This document shows, one piece after another, positions 1 to 11,723 of a stretch of DNA of 39,260 bases (the first letter of the stretch is position 1; every line of letters starts with the position of its first letter). The DNA is taken from positions 1 through 39,260 of the forward strand of contig CAXKVV010000195.1 in assembly GCA_964058805.1 (NCBI GenBank), read 5' to 3'. A program made the position numbers and the translations under genes. Source of the DNA: Schoenoplectus triqueter (Eukaryota; Streptophyta; Magnoliopsida; Poales; Cyperaceae). Under the pieces are notes generated by a model, which saw only the letters and a program-made list of their open reading frames with translations, made no database searches and had not been told where the DNA came from.

Positions 1-1895
1 ATCGAAATTACCATATAATTAAGATTGTTTAGATTATAGATCAAAAATCAAATTCTACATGTACTTTTAAATTTTAAATGGTGACACGGAAGGTTTGAAA
101 TTTTGGTTTATTATAAATTTCCAATGATTTCTTTTTGTCGTTCGTTGAAAATAGTGTATACACTATGAAAGGGACTCTATAGCTGAAAGACTAACATCAC
201 GAGATATTAGTTTACTACTACAACAATTCGCTTGAAATAAACCAGCACCAGCTTTCCAAATGATAACATTACAACTATACAAGCCATACTAAATACAACA
301 GAAGGGCTCAAGCCCTGAAGAGTGCAGTTGATATTATTCACTTTTCTTGGGTACGATTACGAATGAATTGTTTAGAACGCGTTTATTACTGTGAACCGGG
401 CGCGTGCGCGTGCGCGTGCGCGTTACTCACGTGAGAATTAATGAACGAATCTGGATAGAAAGGTTTTCCTCCCAAAACCTGGTCTATAGCGTTAATGCAC
501 ATAATTTAACTACAAATTTCTGCAACATAACAACTCTGTGGAAATACAGAGAAGTAATTCAGATAAAATCAACGCTAAATTGCTGACAATTATGAGCGTC
601 TTGCAAGTTGCAATGAGAAAATATTAGGCACCGTTTCACATCTACTGACTGCTACTACATTTCCAGATATCAAATAAAATAATCATATTTGTTAAGATAA
701 AAAGAGAGTCCAATTTATTGACTCAAAGTCTAAGGTTGAAATATTTGAAAAAGTTGTTTACGTCGGGATAGAATTGAAATCATCCCCTTATTTGATGGTG
801 CAGTAAAATATAATAAGCACTTTAAAAGTGTTTTAAAATATCAACGGAACGGAAGTGATTTAAAATGAAAAACATATATAGATATTTTAAAATTAAAATA
901 TTAATTTTTAACATTTTTTGTATAAACTATTTCATATATTTACTTTATTACTATCAAACATCACTACTTTAAGGTGATTAGCTTTTACTTCACTTTAACT
1001 TTACTACATTTGTCAAACGGAGGTATCATGATTATTTATATGCACATAAAAATGAAGCAATAAATCCATATATTACGTATAATGAGGTTTCTTTTGTTAT
1101 ATAAATTTTGAATTGAAGCATCATTATTTAGTTAACTATTGAAAAAAATAGCTGAGCTTTTTGTCTCAGTGTAAAGCAAGTTTTAATATTAATATGCTTG
1201 GGTTTAAAATAAGTAGGATATATCTAGATGCACTTACTGTCTTTCATAGGAGTTAGACAATGTCGTCGGTTTGAAAATTTTAGGAATTTTTGTATAGAAA
1301 AGGGATGGGAAATAAAAACCAGGTACATGTGTTGGTTTTACTGAAAGGATTCTGCAGCAAGATAAAACCACTATTTAGTTTAATATAAAAAATGCTGACT
1401 TCATTCTAATTGAAAATTATCGCAATGTAATACTTAGTTTGTAACTAATCTTTTTTTTTTTTGAGAAAATATATTTTTAAACAATTATTAAATTTCTAAT
1501 ATATTGTATGTTTTCTAGTCGAAAATTGTTTTTGTATGAACCTCAAGGTTTTGGTATTAAAAAGTTCTTAGCTTATAATATTTTGTATAATATATCAGAT
1601 AAAAAGATAAAAATTGTATTTTTATCAAAAGAAAATTAATTAATTATTACTTCCAAAATTCTCATGCATTCAAATGTATCTGTGGAAGCACTTAGTTTGT
1701 ATAAAGTTCAAATACTGTTATGTGACCATAATTCTTCATCTCCGACAATAAAAAGTCCAACGTGATTCTTTTTTTTTAATGTCAGATGATATTTTTCACG
1801 TACTTGAGCATTAACTACTATGCAAAAACCAATACCCAAAAAAAAATCAGATCTAAAACTAATTTCAAAAGCATTCAAAAGTACCTAAAAATAAA
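1..1895. other. AT-rich intergenic DNA, no gene seen
   Basis: No frame has plausible coding content. The short open frames are AT-driven, and the one at 404-586 is created by a GC hexamer repeat. Homopolymer runs occur, for example the T run near 1450. Nothing else could be recognised. Confidence 0.6.
400..423. repeat. (GCGCGT)4 microsatellite
   Basis: Four perfect tandem copies of the hexamer GCGCGT stand in otherwise AT-rich DNA. Alternating purine-pyrimidine GC tracts of this kind can adopt Z-DNA. It is immediately followed by the palindromic CACGTG (E/G-box-like) in 'actCACGTGag'. Confidence 0.85.
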
Positions 1896-2410
1896 ATTAT
1901 GGGCATGGCATTGTGCATGAGCCTACGACCATATTTAAAACCGGATCCAGTCAAAAACGACAAGCTGACAAGTCTGATTTGTGAGACCTGGGATGAAGTA
2001 CAAAAGGCTGAGATCAAATTTGTGGGTCCGATTCGGTGGGTGGCTTCTATCTTGATTGGAATTCTAAAAGGTACAAAGATTATAATCTCTCAAATATATA
2101 CAAGTACTGGGTTCTTCCAGTTTGAATTTTGTCTCCCCTAAAAGTTAAAACTAGTCTTCTGGATTTTTAAATATATAAAAATATTTAGTAAACATGAAAA
2201 TTTTCTTACAACACGGATAATAGTTTAACTATTCCGTTCTAATATTTAGTGTGCTCAGATAATACAAAAGGAATGGATATTCCGTTCTCATGTGACATTG
2301 AATGGATAGCTCCAGTTTCACGAAAAAGGGGAGATTTAGGTTGCAAATTTTGTTGTACTTATCCAGGAGCAGGTACCATCTGCGAGCCAAAATGGCCATT
2401 AGGAACGTGA
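1896..2410 (+). CDS. Unidentified two-exon gene fragment (doubtful)
   Basis: I do not recognise this product. Exon 1 would start at the ATG at 1896 or 1902 and run to about 2070, ending in ATTCTAAAAG before GTACAA. Exon 2 would be 2257-2410, after an acceptor ending in GCTCAG. The junction is phase-compatible (G|AT gives Asp) and the frame closes with TGA. The peptide of roughly 110 residues has a middle segment 'ICETWDEVQKAEIKFVG', a hydrophobic stretch 'WVASILIGIL', then a Cys/Trp-rich tail with CKFCC and 'TICEPKWPLGT'. The tail faintly recalls the Cys-rich extracellular end of receptor-like kinases, but no kinase or signal peptide is nearby. It could be the last exons of a decayed gene or chance. 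Base composition is clearly less AT-rich than its surroundings. Confidence 0.25.
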
Positions 2411-2480
2411 GCTTTGCTGATAATATTAAATTAATTTTCAGAATTTATTGAATTCTCTTTTTACTGTTTGTGCGTATACG

Positions 2481-3132
2481 TAGTGATTTAAAAACGGTCT
2501 GGTCCGGTCCGGTTCAAATCAGGACGGTTTACGGTTCACGATCCCGCACAGTCAACACGGGCCGGTCCTAAACGATTTAAATTCGAAAAAACAAACTCGT
2601 TTCACCGTTGGCCCCTGGGGGCCGAACCCCCACAGGACGGGACGGACACGGTCCCGTCCGATCTGATTTTTTTTATAAATTAGGAAAAATAATAATTTAT
2701 CATATTTTTTAATAATAATTTTAACTAATTCGAATTATTATTTTTAATTATTTAAAAATCTAGTAGTACTAAATAATTATAAAAAATTATAAAAAATAAT
2801 AAATTTTCAAAAATCAATTTATCAATTTTTAAATAATAATTTTCATTAAATTAATTATATATTTTTTAATAATTTAAAAATCGAATAATACTAAAAAATT
2901 ATAAAAATACCAGGGTCTGATCCACAATCCCGCACAGTCTACGGTCTGGTCTGGTCCAATCTATGGGTCCGCACGGGACAGATCGGCACGGTCTATTTTC
3001 GGGTGAAGGGAGGACCGGACCGTGGTAAGGCACGGAACGGTCCATAGTCCGGCCACAATCTGATCCGGTCCGGTCCACGGTCACGATCCGGTCCGAAACG
3101 AATTAAACCGTCCGATCCATTTCAAAACTCTA
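2481..3132. mobile_element. hAT-like non-autonomous element with GGTCCGG-rich ends
   Basis: Both ends are packed with variants of GGTCCGG / CCGGACC and 'CGGTTTACGGTTC'-like runs, in opposite orientation, around an AT-rich core. The termini are imperfectly inverted: TAGTGATTTAAAAACGG at left, and TAGAGTTTTGAAATGG reading inward from the right. The core (about 2670-2905) contains an imperfect direct duplication of about 110 bp built on 'TTTTTAATAATT...TAGTACTAAA'. No clean 8-bp target duplication is visible. The open frame at 2899-3084 on the minus strand lies inside the repeat and is not a gene. Confidence 0.5.
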
Positions 3133-4190
3133 CTTCATAAATGGTGTTAACAAACATTGACTCGGTATGTTGAGAAGTCAAGTTTTGTATTTTTTGAATT
3201 CAACGATGAAAGAATCGCAACCTGTAATTTAAAATATGTTTTGGTACAAACTAATGCTAGTTAGGAAATAAAAACCTTATTTATGGAAAGTTCCAGAAAT
3301 TCGTTTCTGTTTTAAGAACGGGGCTTTTTGAGTAAAAGAAGAACGGTCCTTTAAGAACCTGTGTTATTTACGTCACATCACCTCTTGACAAGCAAAATCA
3401 TGTTTAAATCAAATAACTAAGCAGTTATAATAAGTAAATTAAAGCATCTAGAAGACCAAGAAAACATATTTAATTATAATTAAGAGCACGATCAAATATA
3501 TATATTTTTTTGCTTTCGCTGCGCGCCTGATGGTAGTTTTTGGTGCCTCTTTTTTTTTTGGGAAGATATGGCTCTCAATAACTTTACCATATATCTCTAC
3601 TCTTATTAATCATATAAATATCCTGATCCAACAGACTAGATTTTTTGTTGAATTTTCTGAACTAATATCAACCATTATATTGAGTTATTTTTTCAAATAA
3701 TAACTATGTATATGCTCGTTTGTATTGAAGTTATATTTTTTTTCAGTTATGATTGTTACATGAAATATTACATAATAAAGAAGTATAATGGCTCTATTTT
3801 ATTTTATTTTTTCTTAATTCCTTTCAATTCAGAATATCAAATTTTCTTAAATTATGAATACTAATTTTCCCCTAAGTTTTGCATTTATTTTTTATTAATT
3901 TCATATACATGATTGAAATTTACATTAACTACTAAATTATTTTTATTTCTTATTTCTTGTTTTCTTTGTTTTCTCATGAAAATCTTTTTTTTAAAATATC
4001 ACTCGTAACAACGTATAGATAAGATACTAGTTACTTTTATATGTCTATTTCGGAATTTGAATATGTTCCTCTCTTTAACCATCATAATTTCTTATTCTCT
4101 TTCATTTATAATTCAAAATCCTAATAAAAAAGTGAATACCTAATAGTATTCTATTTGTAATTATTCTGACTACCGAAAAGAATTTATACT
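3133..4190. other. AT-rich intergenic DNA, no gene seen
   Basis: Very AT-rich with many short T and A runs. No open frame with protein-like composition and no clear repeat boundary could be seen. Confidence 0.55.
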
Positions 4191-4537
4191 TGGGAGGGAT
4201 CAGTTGACGATCTTGACAATGAATTTGAAAAATAATTTTAAAATGTCATTCAAATTTTATAAAGACGTTCTTTTACTTATAGATTGACAATGATTTAAAT
4301 TTTATATAATTTTATTAATGTTTGATGAACTATCATTTCAATTTTGTATAAAATTTTAACGATTTTTGATGAACTATCAAACAATAATGAATTTATATGA
4401 AATTTGAATCACTATCAATCTATAAATAAAATAAAATATCTATAAATTTGTTTTCTATTTTTTAGTTCATTTCATATTTATTTGAAAATTCATTATGAAG
4501 ATTGTCAAAATAACCCATCGTCGAGGGATCCCTCCCC
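4191..4537. mobile_element. Short inverted-repeat MITE with GGGAGGGATC ends
   Basis: The left end TTGGGAGGGATC...TTGACGATC is mirrored at the right, where the inward reading is TTGGGGAGGGATCCCTCGACGAT. Inside these, both arms carry TTGACAAT and AATGAATTT-like motifs. The body of about 345 bp is AT-rich and non-coding. A diverged partial relative lies at 9371-9580. No convincing target duplication was found, so the superfamily is not assigned. Confidence 0.6.
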
Positions 4538-5514
4538 AATATAAATTGGTTACTTTATTCTGACTAGTGACAAGTATTTATACTTCGTAGGCATTGCTTT
4601 TCTATAACTATGCTGTATATAGATTGGTTACGTTATTAATTCTGATTACTGGAACGAATTAATTAAGAAAAAAGACATTCATCAATCATCAAGTAAAACT
4701 AGATTTCTTCCTAATTTGTACAGGTAGTGGATTTTGAATTGGCCCGTTCAAACCAGCTGAATCGAAGCGTGGAAATTCAAACAAAACAAGACCCGGTGCC
4801 AAACTAAGTGAATTGACTCAATATTTTGAATCTTAGAGCAAGTAGGGTTGGATCTGTCATACCGCTCTAATACATGAGAACCATAATGCGCTTGTGATGG
4901 TTGTACCGTAATACCGCAATTGCTGAAATCCTCCAAGAAAAGATAGAATAAATGGATAAATAACATGATCAAAATGAGGGCCCATAATGGGTTTCATCAT
5001 GTAAGTGATAAAGTGAAGGTGTATGGATATAAAGTTATAAACAACCCAAACACAAGCTATGCAGTTTCTCTCAGCCCATATGAAGTGACAAGTAACTTGT
5101 AACCTACTTGGAGGGATTCGCAGTTAGTGGTGATGCACTGAGATATGTTACATATCTGAAATTTCTGGAATTTGGTACCCCCAGTTTAACAACGAAGAAA
5201 TATTCAACATCTGTAAACAGCACAAGCAAATACCTGTTATAAGCCCAACTATTAACTTCAAAGAAAAAATCAATTCCGAATCAAATCATTATCAACATAT
5301 GTCAAAGTGAAGAATCCCTGCATTATCAGTATTGTAATTCAAAAGGGCCACTTGCCAGATACAAATCACACAGAATGGAAAAATGACCAAAACTTGACAA
5401 GAGAACAAGTATAACCCTAATCAAAAGAAATAATAATCATCATATTTTGTGTTCTTTTATATACATAAATGCACTAAACTAATCCTACCAATTATTATGT
5501 AACAATTACAAAGG
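4538..5514 (-). other. Downstream flank / probable 3' UTR of the GT14 gene
   Basis: This lies directly after the stop codon of the minus-strand glycosyltransferase gene and is less AT-rich than the intergenic DNA further out. I see no second gene. The minus-strand frame at 4748-4972 has no recognisable domain. Where the transcript ends cannot be fixed from sequence alone. Confidence 0.4.
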
Positions 5515-8059
5515 CTATTGCTTGCATTGTCTTGGCCGAAAATTATCTTCTGACAGGAGGGATCCAATAAGACTTTCGACCCTCTCTGCACCGAGGCCTG
5601 GCTGTAAGTGGGTCACATTCCCCACGACCAAGCAAGGATCAGAGGTCAAACTGTTGGTGGCATTGTCAGCCAGCTTTTTACCAGCACACCACCCACCTGG
5701 CACGATCATATCAGGCTCACGAAGCAGGAGATCTGAGTCTATCCGATCCAGAACAGGGTCATTACTCTTGAATTTGCGAGCGAATGGTGCATTGCTATCA
5801 ACCATCCTGATGAACAAAGAATAACAAAACAATAAATGAAGAAATGAGTGAAGCTTCAGTCATGAATTAAATGAATCAAATACAACAAAAGAAGAAAGGT
5901 TCACTCAAAATAGCAAATCACCAGATACAGAGATGACCGTGAACTACATGTGTACCGGCTAAAACTGGAACTGAAATGCATAGCACAACCCTTACTTTTT
6001 ATACAAATAATAAAACACTCAATTGGTACACATAACAACCACAGTTAATCCATATTAATACAAAAAATTACAAAATGGAACAACAATCCTGGATCTGGCA
6101 CATTATATTTGATGCACTGTAAAAAACATAGTAAAATACTTAAGCTAGATTATAGATTACCTGGAGAAGTCTCTGACTGTGAGGTGGTGGGGATGTTGTT
6201 TAGGTGGGTTATCCCAGGAGATAAAATGTAGATCATGGTTAACTGTAGTATTTTTAAATTCCTTGGAATTGCAAACTACTGTGTGGAAATATCCCTCAGG
6301 AGAAGAGAGAAAATTGGAATAATACATTAAAATGGTACGAGGTAAGTTGTCCCAACCCCAGATGCAATAGTCAACAAACGGACGTGACAGTGCCATCCAT
6401 GCAGATCCTGATATGTTTAAAATAAAGAAAAGAAAACTCAAGCCGCATGCCATGAATTCAAATTAAGATATACTAAAGAAAACTTCCATATACAAGTATT
6501 TCCACTAGACTTTATTGTGGCAGCAGGAAAATCATGGAAACACATTGTGTACCGGACTACTGGTCAGTGCATCATCAGTACAGCATTGAAACCCATACAA
6601 TGTATAAGAGTTATGTTTTTACCATGTACAGACAGCTGGTACATACATGGCAAGAAAAGTTCAACTGATACATACTATTGGCTCCTAAAACAACTGGTTT
6701 TCCTAAAGTAGCAATATAAACATAAACAAACTTATAAAATGTATGAAACAGTACAAACCAGCAATAATCCCTGTCCACTGGAGCTGGGATTACACAGCAG
6801 TACTAAGTGGTGATGTGCATGGTGGCACTGCTACATTGTATACTGGCAATTAAAAAGAGATAGGTACCAGTAAAGAGTTTGAAGGCAGTGGGTACACTTC
6901 TCCTTTGAGGGATCCAAAAGACATCAGCTTTCTTTGTCATATACAACCCTGGGTCCACTATTACTGGTTTTGCCCTCTGAAATCTACAATAAAGAAAATA
7001 AATTATAAAGGAAAACGAAAATTATAAATTATAAAGGAACACATACAATTAGAAGTTAGAATCAAAGAAATAAGTAAATTTCAAAAGTGACTTATGATAT
7101 GAAAAAGACGTACTCTTTCCAACCAATATCACTAGTATGATCAATGAAATTAAGATCACGCGGTATCTTAGAGAATGCGAACAACAGATCTGCACATAAA
7201 TAACAACTAAGTAGTTAATTAACTAACTAGTAATAAACTATCTCCATAATTATGTAAAGGAAATGAAGTAAATCCAGGGACGCAGTAAGCTTTTCTTTAA
7301 GACACCTCCATATATTAATTTTGATTCATCAGTATCAAAATCAGATTAAACAAAACTGCTAATAATCACAATTAATTCAGAACAAGAGGAACTAGATCTT
7401 AATTGCAACTATTCTAAGATAATCAATTTAATCAAAACTATCCACAAAAGAAAACACCACGTACCATCTTGAGTAACCAAGGGATAATCAGATGCGCTCA
7501 AATTGATGAACCAGTCCCAGTTGCCGCCTTCCCAAAGCAACATGGCAGCGGCATGGAGTGTGTTGGCAACCATGGTGGGCCCGCGGTACGTGATCAGATT
7601 GGCCTTTGTGATCATCCTTACATTCCCTATTTGCTTAAACAACTGATGATTTTCGACAAACGCCTTGAGCGCATCTCTCTCCTCTTGGGGAGACTCGCGA
7701 TCGAGGTGCACAATGTAGCTGTTGGTGGGGTGATAGAGAGCGAGGAGGGTTCTCTGCAACATGGGGCCATCACCGAGTGATCCGGAGATGAGGTAGGCGA
7801 GGCGTGGAATAGACGAGAGAGAGGAAGGGGCAGCGATACGGATCTTGGATTCGATGAAGAGAGACGAGGAGGGAGAAGAGGAACCGAAGGAGGGTAAGTA
7901 AAGGTAGAGGGGCAATGGAGAGAGGGAGTAGAAGAGGAGGAGGAGGAGGAGCAAAGGGAGGGTTAGGAGGAGAGAAACTGGGAGTATCCATTTCCGATCA
8001 AGAAGGCGAGCGGAGGAAGGGAAGGAACTTCCCCTGTGGAAAGGAGATTTCATGGGCAT
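5515..8059 (-). CDS. GLCAT14: GT14-family beta-glucuronosyltransferase (GLCAT14-like)
   Basis: A type II Golgi glycosyltransferase of the plant Core-2/I-branching (GT14) family, whose characterised members add glucuronic acid to arabinogalactan-protein glycans. Exons on the minus strand: 8059-7465, 7189-7114, 6983-6868, 6407-6161 and 5806-5515. All introns are GT-AG and the sum is 1326 nt (441 aa), close to the usual length of about 430-450. Start: the frame stays open upstream to a TTG at 8098, but the first ATG is 8059, with a second at 8053. Residues about 23-46 form a Leu-rich membrane anchor after a short basic tail. The GT14 domain begins near residue 84 with 'RLAYLISGSLGDG'. Later landmarks are 'YIVHLDRESP', 'NLSASDYPLVTQDDLL', 'RDLNFIDHTSDIGWKEF', 'GSAWMALSRPFVDYCIWGW', 'TTVNHDLHFISWDNPPKQHP' and 'VPGGWC'. 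No frameshift or missing block was seen. The precise acceptor specificity is inferred from family only. Confidence 0.93.
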
Positions 8060-8159
8060 GGCGACTGGCAGAGGGTAAACTGGGAAGAAAGAAACCAACT
8101 TTGTCTAGTTCTACGGAGGTTTTTTTCTCCTCACGACACGAACGGTTTTAGCTCCTCTC

Positions 8160-9370
8160 CAGCTGCGAAGAATTTATTGAACTGTGTTACCAGATCGGAA
8201 CCGTGAATTTCTTATCGGACGGTAGAAAGTAAGTTCTTACTGGTAGTTGTCTGTCACTGTCAAGTGTCAAGAGTATTAACTATGAAGCAGATGAAATTAA
8301 ATTCACAAATGAAGGTCATTAATTCGCTCTGAATGAACAGATCAGATATCAGATCTGATGCGTACAATTCGAATGAATTCGGTATTAATGCAGACTAAGA
8401 CTGCAGAGGAGCCGAAGTGGGATAAAGTCAGCTTATTTGAGTTGAATAACGACTCAACCACTTCCAATTCCCAAATACACATGAAATTTAATTGGAATAG
8501 CGTAAGGTTAGGTCGGCAGATTTTTTTGGTAAATAAATAAAAAATAAAAAAAATGATATGATTTAAGTGGAAATATCCATAGTTAAATCTGAGTTTCAAA
8601 TTTAATTTCAGTTTTTTAAAAAAAATTAATGTTTTAATTTTTTTTAACTTTTCTAAACACTTCAACGTGATCCACATCATATATACATTTATCAGAAATA
8701 ATACGCAAAACTCAGCTGCACAACAAAAGTTATTATAAATGAGTGCAAGCTTTAGATACCGCATTTTATTTTGTAAGCAATTTATGATTTTAATATAATG
8801 AAACTATATTTTAAAAATTATTTTTTATTTTTATTACATAAATAATATAATAAAAATAATAATATTTTAATAACAAAAACAAAATATATAATTTTCATGA
8901 ATAATATGAAAAAAAATACCATATTATTTGTAAAATTTAGCAAAATCAGAAATAAGATAGAAAGATAGGCAAAAATATTTCGTAAAATCTTACTAATTAC
9001 CATGGATTAAAAATGAGTAGGAAGAAGTAGAAACAGTGGTTGCTCTCTAACCTTTTTTAAATCATCATTGTAGTTATATATATTTTTAGAAAAAAATCTA
9101 TTGATATAATTTTATTATCTATCAAATATTTATTTATATTTGATCGATAAATATAATTATATTTACATGTTTTTCAACTATATGTTTAAATTTAAAAATT
9201 ATATCAATAAATTATTTTTTCATTAGTCAGCTTACTATCTTAATTTATTAACAATAATTTGCTCCATCCTTGCTCGGATGACTTGATCATTGTTTTGCTA
9301 CAAAGAAATATATGCACTAATTAATCATTAAACAATCTATATATAACAATATATGCACTAATTAACCATC
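8160..9370. other. Upstream flank of the GT14 gene and AT-rich DNA
   Basis: The first hundred bases or so upstream of 8059 should hold the minus-strand 5' UTR and promoter of the glycosyltransferase. From about 8520 the sequence becomes extremely AT-rich. The open frames here (for example 8342-8764 and 8818-9003 minus) are rich in Phe, Leu, Ile and Lys codons as expected from A/T runs. No gene is seen. Confidence 0.5.
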
Positions 9371-9580
9371 AAATTATAACCGTTATAAATTATATTAAAT
9401 TTTGATGGTCTTTGATAGAGTATTAAATGATAATGAAATTGCATGAAATTTGAATCACGGTCAATCTATAAGGAGAGGAATATATCCATAAGGGTTTTTT
9501 AATTTTTTTAATTTTTTTCATATTTATTTGAAAATCTATTGTTAAAATTAACAAAATAACCTCAAGTGATCCCCACCCTT
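9371..9580. mobile_element. Partial, diverged copy of the 4191-4537 MITE
   Basis: Shares with the 4191-4537 element a colinear series of motifs: TGATGGTCTTTGATAG-like, 'CATGAAATTTGAATCAC', 'TCAATCTATAA', 'CATATTTATTTGAAAAT' and 'CAAAATAACC'. The left third is absent and the GGGAGGGATC end is degraded to a 'GTGATCCCCACCC'-like remnant. Confidence 0.55.
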
Positions 9581-9660
9581 AAACAATATAAGTACTAGTA
9601 CAGATGCACCTTGTTCACCCGTATCCACATTCATTACATAGAACTCTCAATCTTCCTTTG

Positions 9661-9762
9661 AATTCACCACAAAAGATACTCCAGCACATCTGATTTTACC
9701 AAAAGTTGTGAATTCACCACAAAAGATACTCCAGCCCACATCCGATTTTATCAAATGTTGTG
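9661..9762. repeat. Tandem duplication, unit about 50 bp
   Basis: Two adjacent copies start with AATTCACCACAAAAGATACT and end in GTTGTG: 9661-9710 and 9711-9762. They differ by a few substitutions and a 2-bp insertion. No coding function is seen. Confidence 0.85.
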
Positions 9763-10830
9763 AACCCTGGTGAACTTGAATTCAGATTTATCTACAATAT
9801 CAACGAAAATGCAAATGCCTGTACTAAGCAAATTTTTAAAATGAAGCTAATAATAAGGACCATAGTAATTTTTGGGAGGTCAAAAGGCATTTTCCAATAG
9901 GGATGAGGCAACAATATATCAAACACAGGTGGAGGCACAGAATGGGATTGGGGGGTGGGGAAAGGGGAAATAGAATATTGATTCAAAGATATTTTTTAAC
10001 ATTGTAAAATTATTATAATTAGAGTGATAAAATTAAAAACTAAGTTTAGAGTGAGTGGTATTTATCTAAACTCAAATTCTAAAGTGATATTTTTTAGTTC
10101 TAAAACTTTAAAGTGATATATAACTAATTATTTTATAACCAAGAACATTGTTATATTTATAGTTTCCACGTGTGTCTGCTGTCATTGGATAGCGCCAAAT
10201 TTAGTACTGTCATTTGGACAATGTATCAGAAACACTTGCAGTAAATATATTTTAGCACTGTTCATATACTTATGTCGAAGCTCTCCACATCACATTAATT
10301 ACTCGGGTCCTTCCGAGAAATTTCAGTACCATTAGTAAATTACCAAGGAGGGATCATAGAGAGTTCGTATATGATTAAATTAATCTTTGCAAAATCCAGA
10401 TAGAAGTAGAGGTAGAGGTAGAGATAGAGGTAGAGATGGAGATAGTTGAACAGCAAGGAATCCTCTGCTCTCTTTCACTTCACCGAGAAAACGTCGAGAG
10501 CCCCCGTCACATCTCCAGTACTTTGCTCGGTAAGAAATGAACCACCCATCACTTGAGTTCCGTTCTACTAAGATTATTTTCAAATTCATTACTTCAAAAC
10601 GAAATTAGGAGCACAGAATTTAGAGAATAAATATTCCAAGGCCGTCCCCTTCATTAATTCTTTGACTCCGATGATTTTTTTCTCTCACTGCAAAACCATA
10701 GTATTTTTTTTTTTGGGGGTAAACACGCTTCACAGAAACAAACTGTTAATTAGGAATTTGAAACCAACCCGATTAATTTTTGTTTTGGTTAACCCATCCG
10801 TAATCCAACTCCATTCATTCATATATATAT
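9763..10830. other. Intergenic DNA, no gene seen
   Basis: Moderately AT-rich. It contains a degenerate (GTAGAG/GATAGA) hexamer tract at about 10402-10446, which accounts for the minus-strand frame at 10380-10589. No domain-bearing frame was found. Confidence 0.5.
10402..10446. repeat. Degenerate GTAGAG hexamer microsatellite
   Basis: About seven tandem variants of GTAGAG / ATAGAG / ATGGAG. Read on the minus strand it gives a Pro/Leu/Ser-rich artefact frame. Confidence 0.7.
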
Positions 10831-11250
10831 AGAGAGAGAGAGTGAGGCTATGGTGCTTCGTGAAGCACAAAACCTCTCGTGCTTCGCGTCCGTATCTCAA
10901 ATTTGAAAATTCAAACGGCCGATGCAAACCATTGAACATCATCTTCATATTAAAATATACTTGGAGATCAAATTTTATATTTTTTTAAATTTTTTTTGTT
11001 ATTTTTTAATGGGTACAAAAATTACTGATCTAACGATTTTTGTACCATCCAAAATTAGCGTTTTTGTACCTATCTAAAAAATAGCAAAAAATTCAAAAAA
11101 ATATAAATTTTGATCTCCAAAGATAGTTTAATATGAAGATTATGTTCAACGGCTTGGATCGGCCGTTTGAACTTTTAAATTTGAGATACAGACGTGAAGC
11201 ACAGGAGATTTAGTACTTCGTAAAGCACCATAACTTCACTCTCTCTCTCT
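10831..11250. mobile_element. Foldback MITE A (GTGCTTCGTGAAGCAC ends)
   Basis: About 420 bp that folds back on itself. The left arm has AGAGAGAGTGAGGCTATGGTG, then the imperfect palindrome GTGCTTCGTGAAGCAC, then ATCTCAAATTTGA, CAAACGGCCGAT and CTTCATATTAAA. The right arm carries the same blocks in reverse: TTTAATATGAAG, ATCGGCCGTTTGA, AAATTTGAGAT, GAAGCAC and CACTCTCTCTCT. Arms are about 150 bp each around a short AT-rich loop that itself has inverted GGTACAAAAA / TTTTTGTACC blocks. It starts at an (AT)n(AG)n tract and ends in (CT)n(AT)n. Confidence 0.8.
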
Positions 11251-11265
11251 ATATATATATATATA

Positions 11266-11672
11266 ATAAATCTACGGTGAGCTTAAACTCACGGAAGACC
11301 TCCGTGAGTTTAGCTCAAAAAATATATCAAATGATCTCCAAATTTTGATTTTTCAATCTCATTAAATTCTTCATATTGAAATCTTATGGGGTACAAAATT
11401 TTGGGATGTTTCGAGTTTTCTAATTCACTCTTTTCAATTTTTTAAAATAATATACAAACATTGAATATTTTATTATTATTTTTGGAGCTGATTTTCAAAA
11501 ATTAAAAAGAGTAACTTAGAAAACTCAAAACATTTCAAATTTTTGTACCCCATGAGATTTAAATATGAAGAATTTAATGAGATTGAAAAATTAAAATTTG
11601 GAGATCATTTGATATATTTTTTGAGCTAAACTCACGGAGGTCTTCTGTGAGCTTAAGCTCACCGTAGATTTA

Positions 11673-11675
<3 letters not shown>
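11266..11675. mobile_element. Foldback MITE B (hairpin-tipped, TCTACGGTGAGC ends)
   Basis: About 410 bp, directly abutting MITE A across a (TA)n tract. The left end TAAATCTACGGTGAGCTTAA is mirrored at the right end. Each arm tip contains its own hairpin: 'TAAACTCACGGA' and 'TCCGTGAGTTTA' separated by a 5-base loop near 11281-11318, with the inverted counterpart near 11625-11655. Further inward the arms pair through 'ATATATCAAATGATCTCC', 'TTCAATCTCATTAAATTCTTC' and 'GGGGTACAAAA' with their complements. No coding sequence. Confidence 0.8.

Positions 11676-11722
<47 letters not shown>
11676..11722. repeat. (CT)n(TA)n compound microsatellite
   Basis: A run of CT dinucleotides passes into TA dinucleotides at the right edge of MITE B. 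Similar tracts occur at about 10821-10841 and 11239-11265. Confidence 0.85.

Positions 11723-11723
<1 letters not shown>

Noticed and set aside
2505..2525. GGTTCAAATC, resembling a tRNA T-loop
   Set aside because: No acceptor stem, D-arm or anticodon arm can be formed around it, and it lies in the GGTCCGG repeat.
2899..3084. 61-codon minus-strand frame rich in Arg and Pro
   Set aside because: It lies wholly in the GGTCCGG-rich repeat and merely translates that repeat.
5522..5824. 100-codon plus-strand open frame
   Set aside because: It is the antisense of the last exon of the GT14 gene, whose minus-strand frame has clear family motifs.
7469..7780. 103-codon plus-strand open frame
   Set aside because: Antisense shadow of GT14 exon 1.
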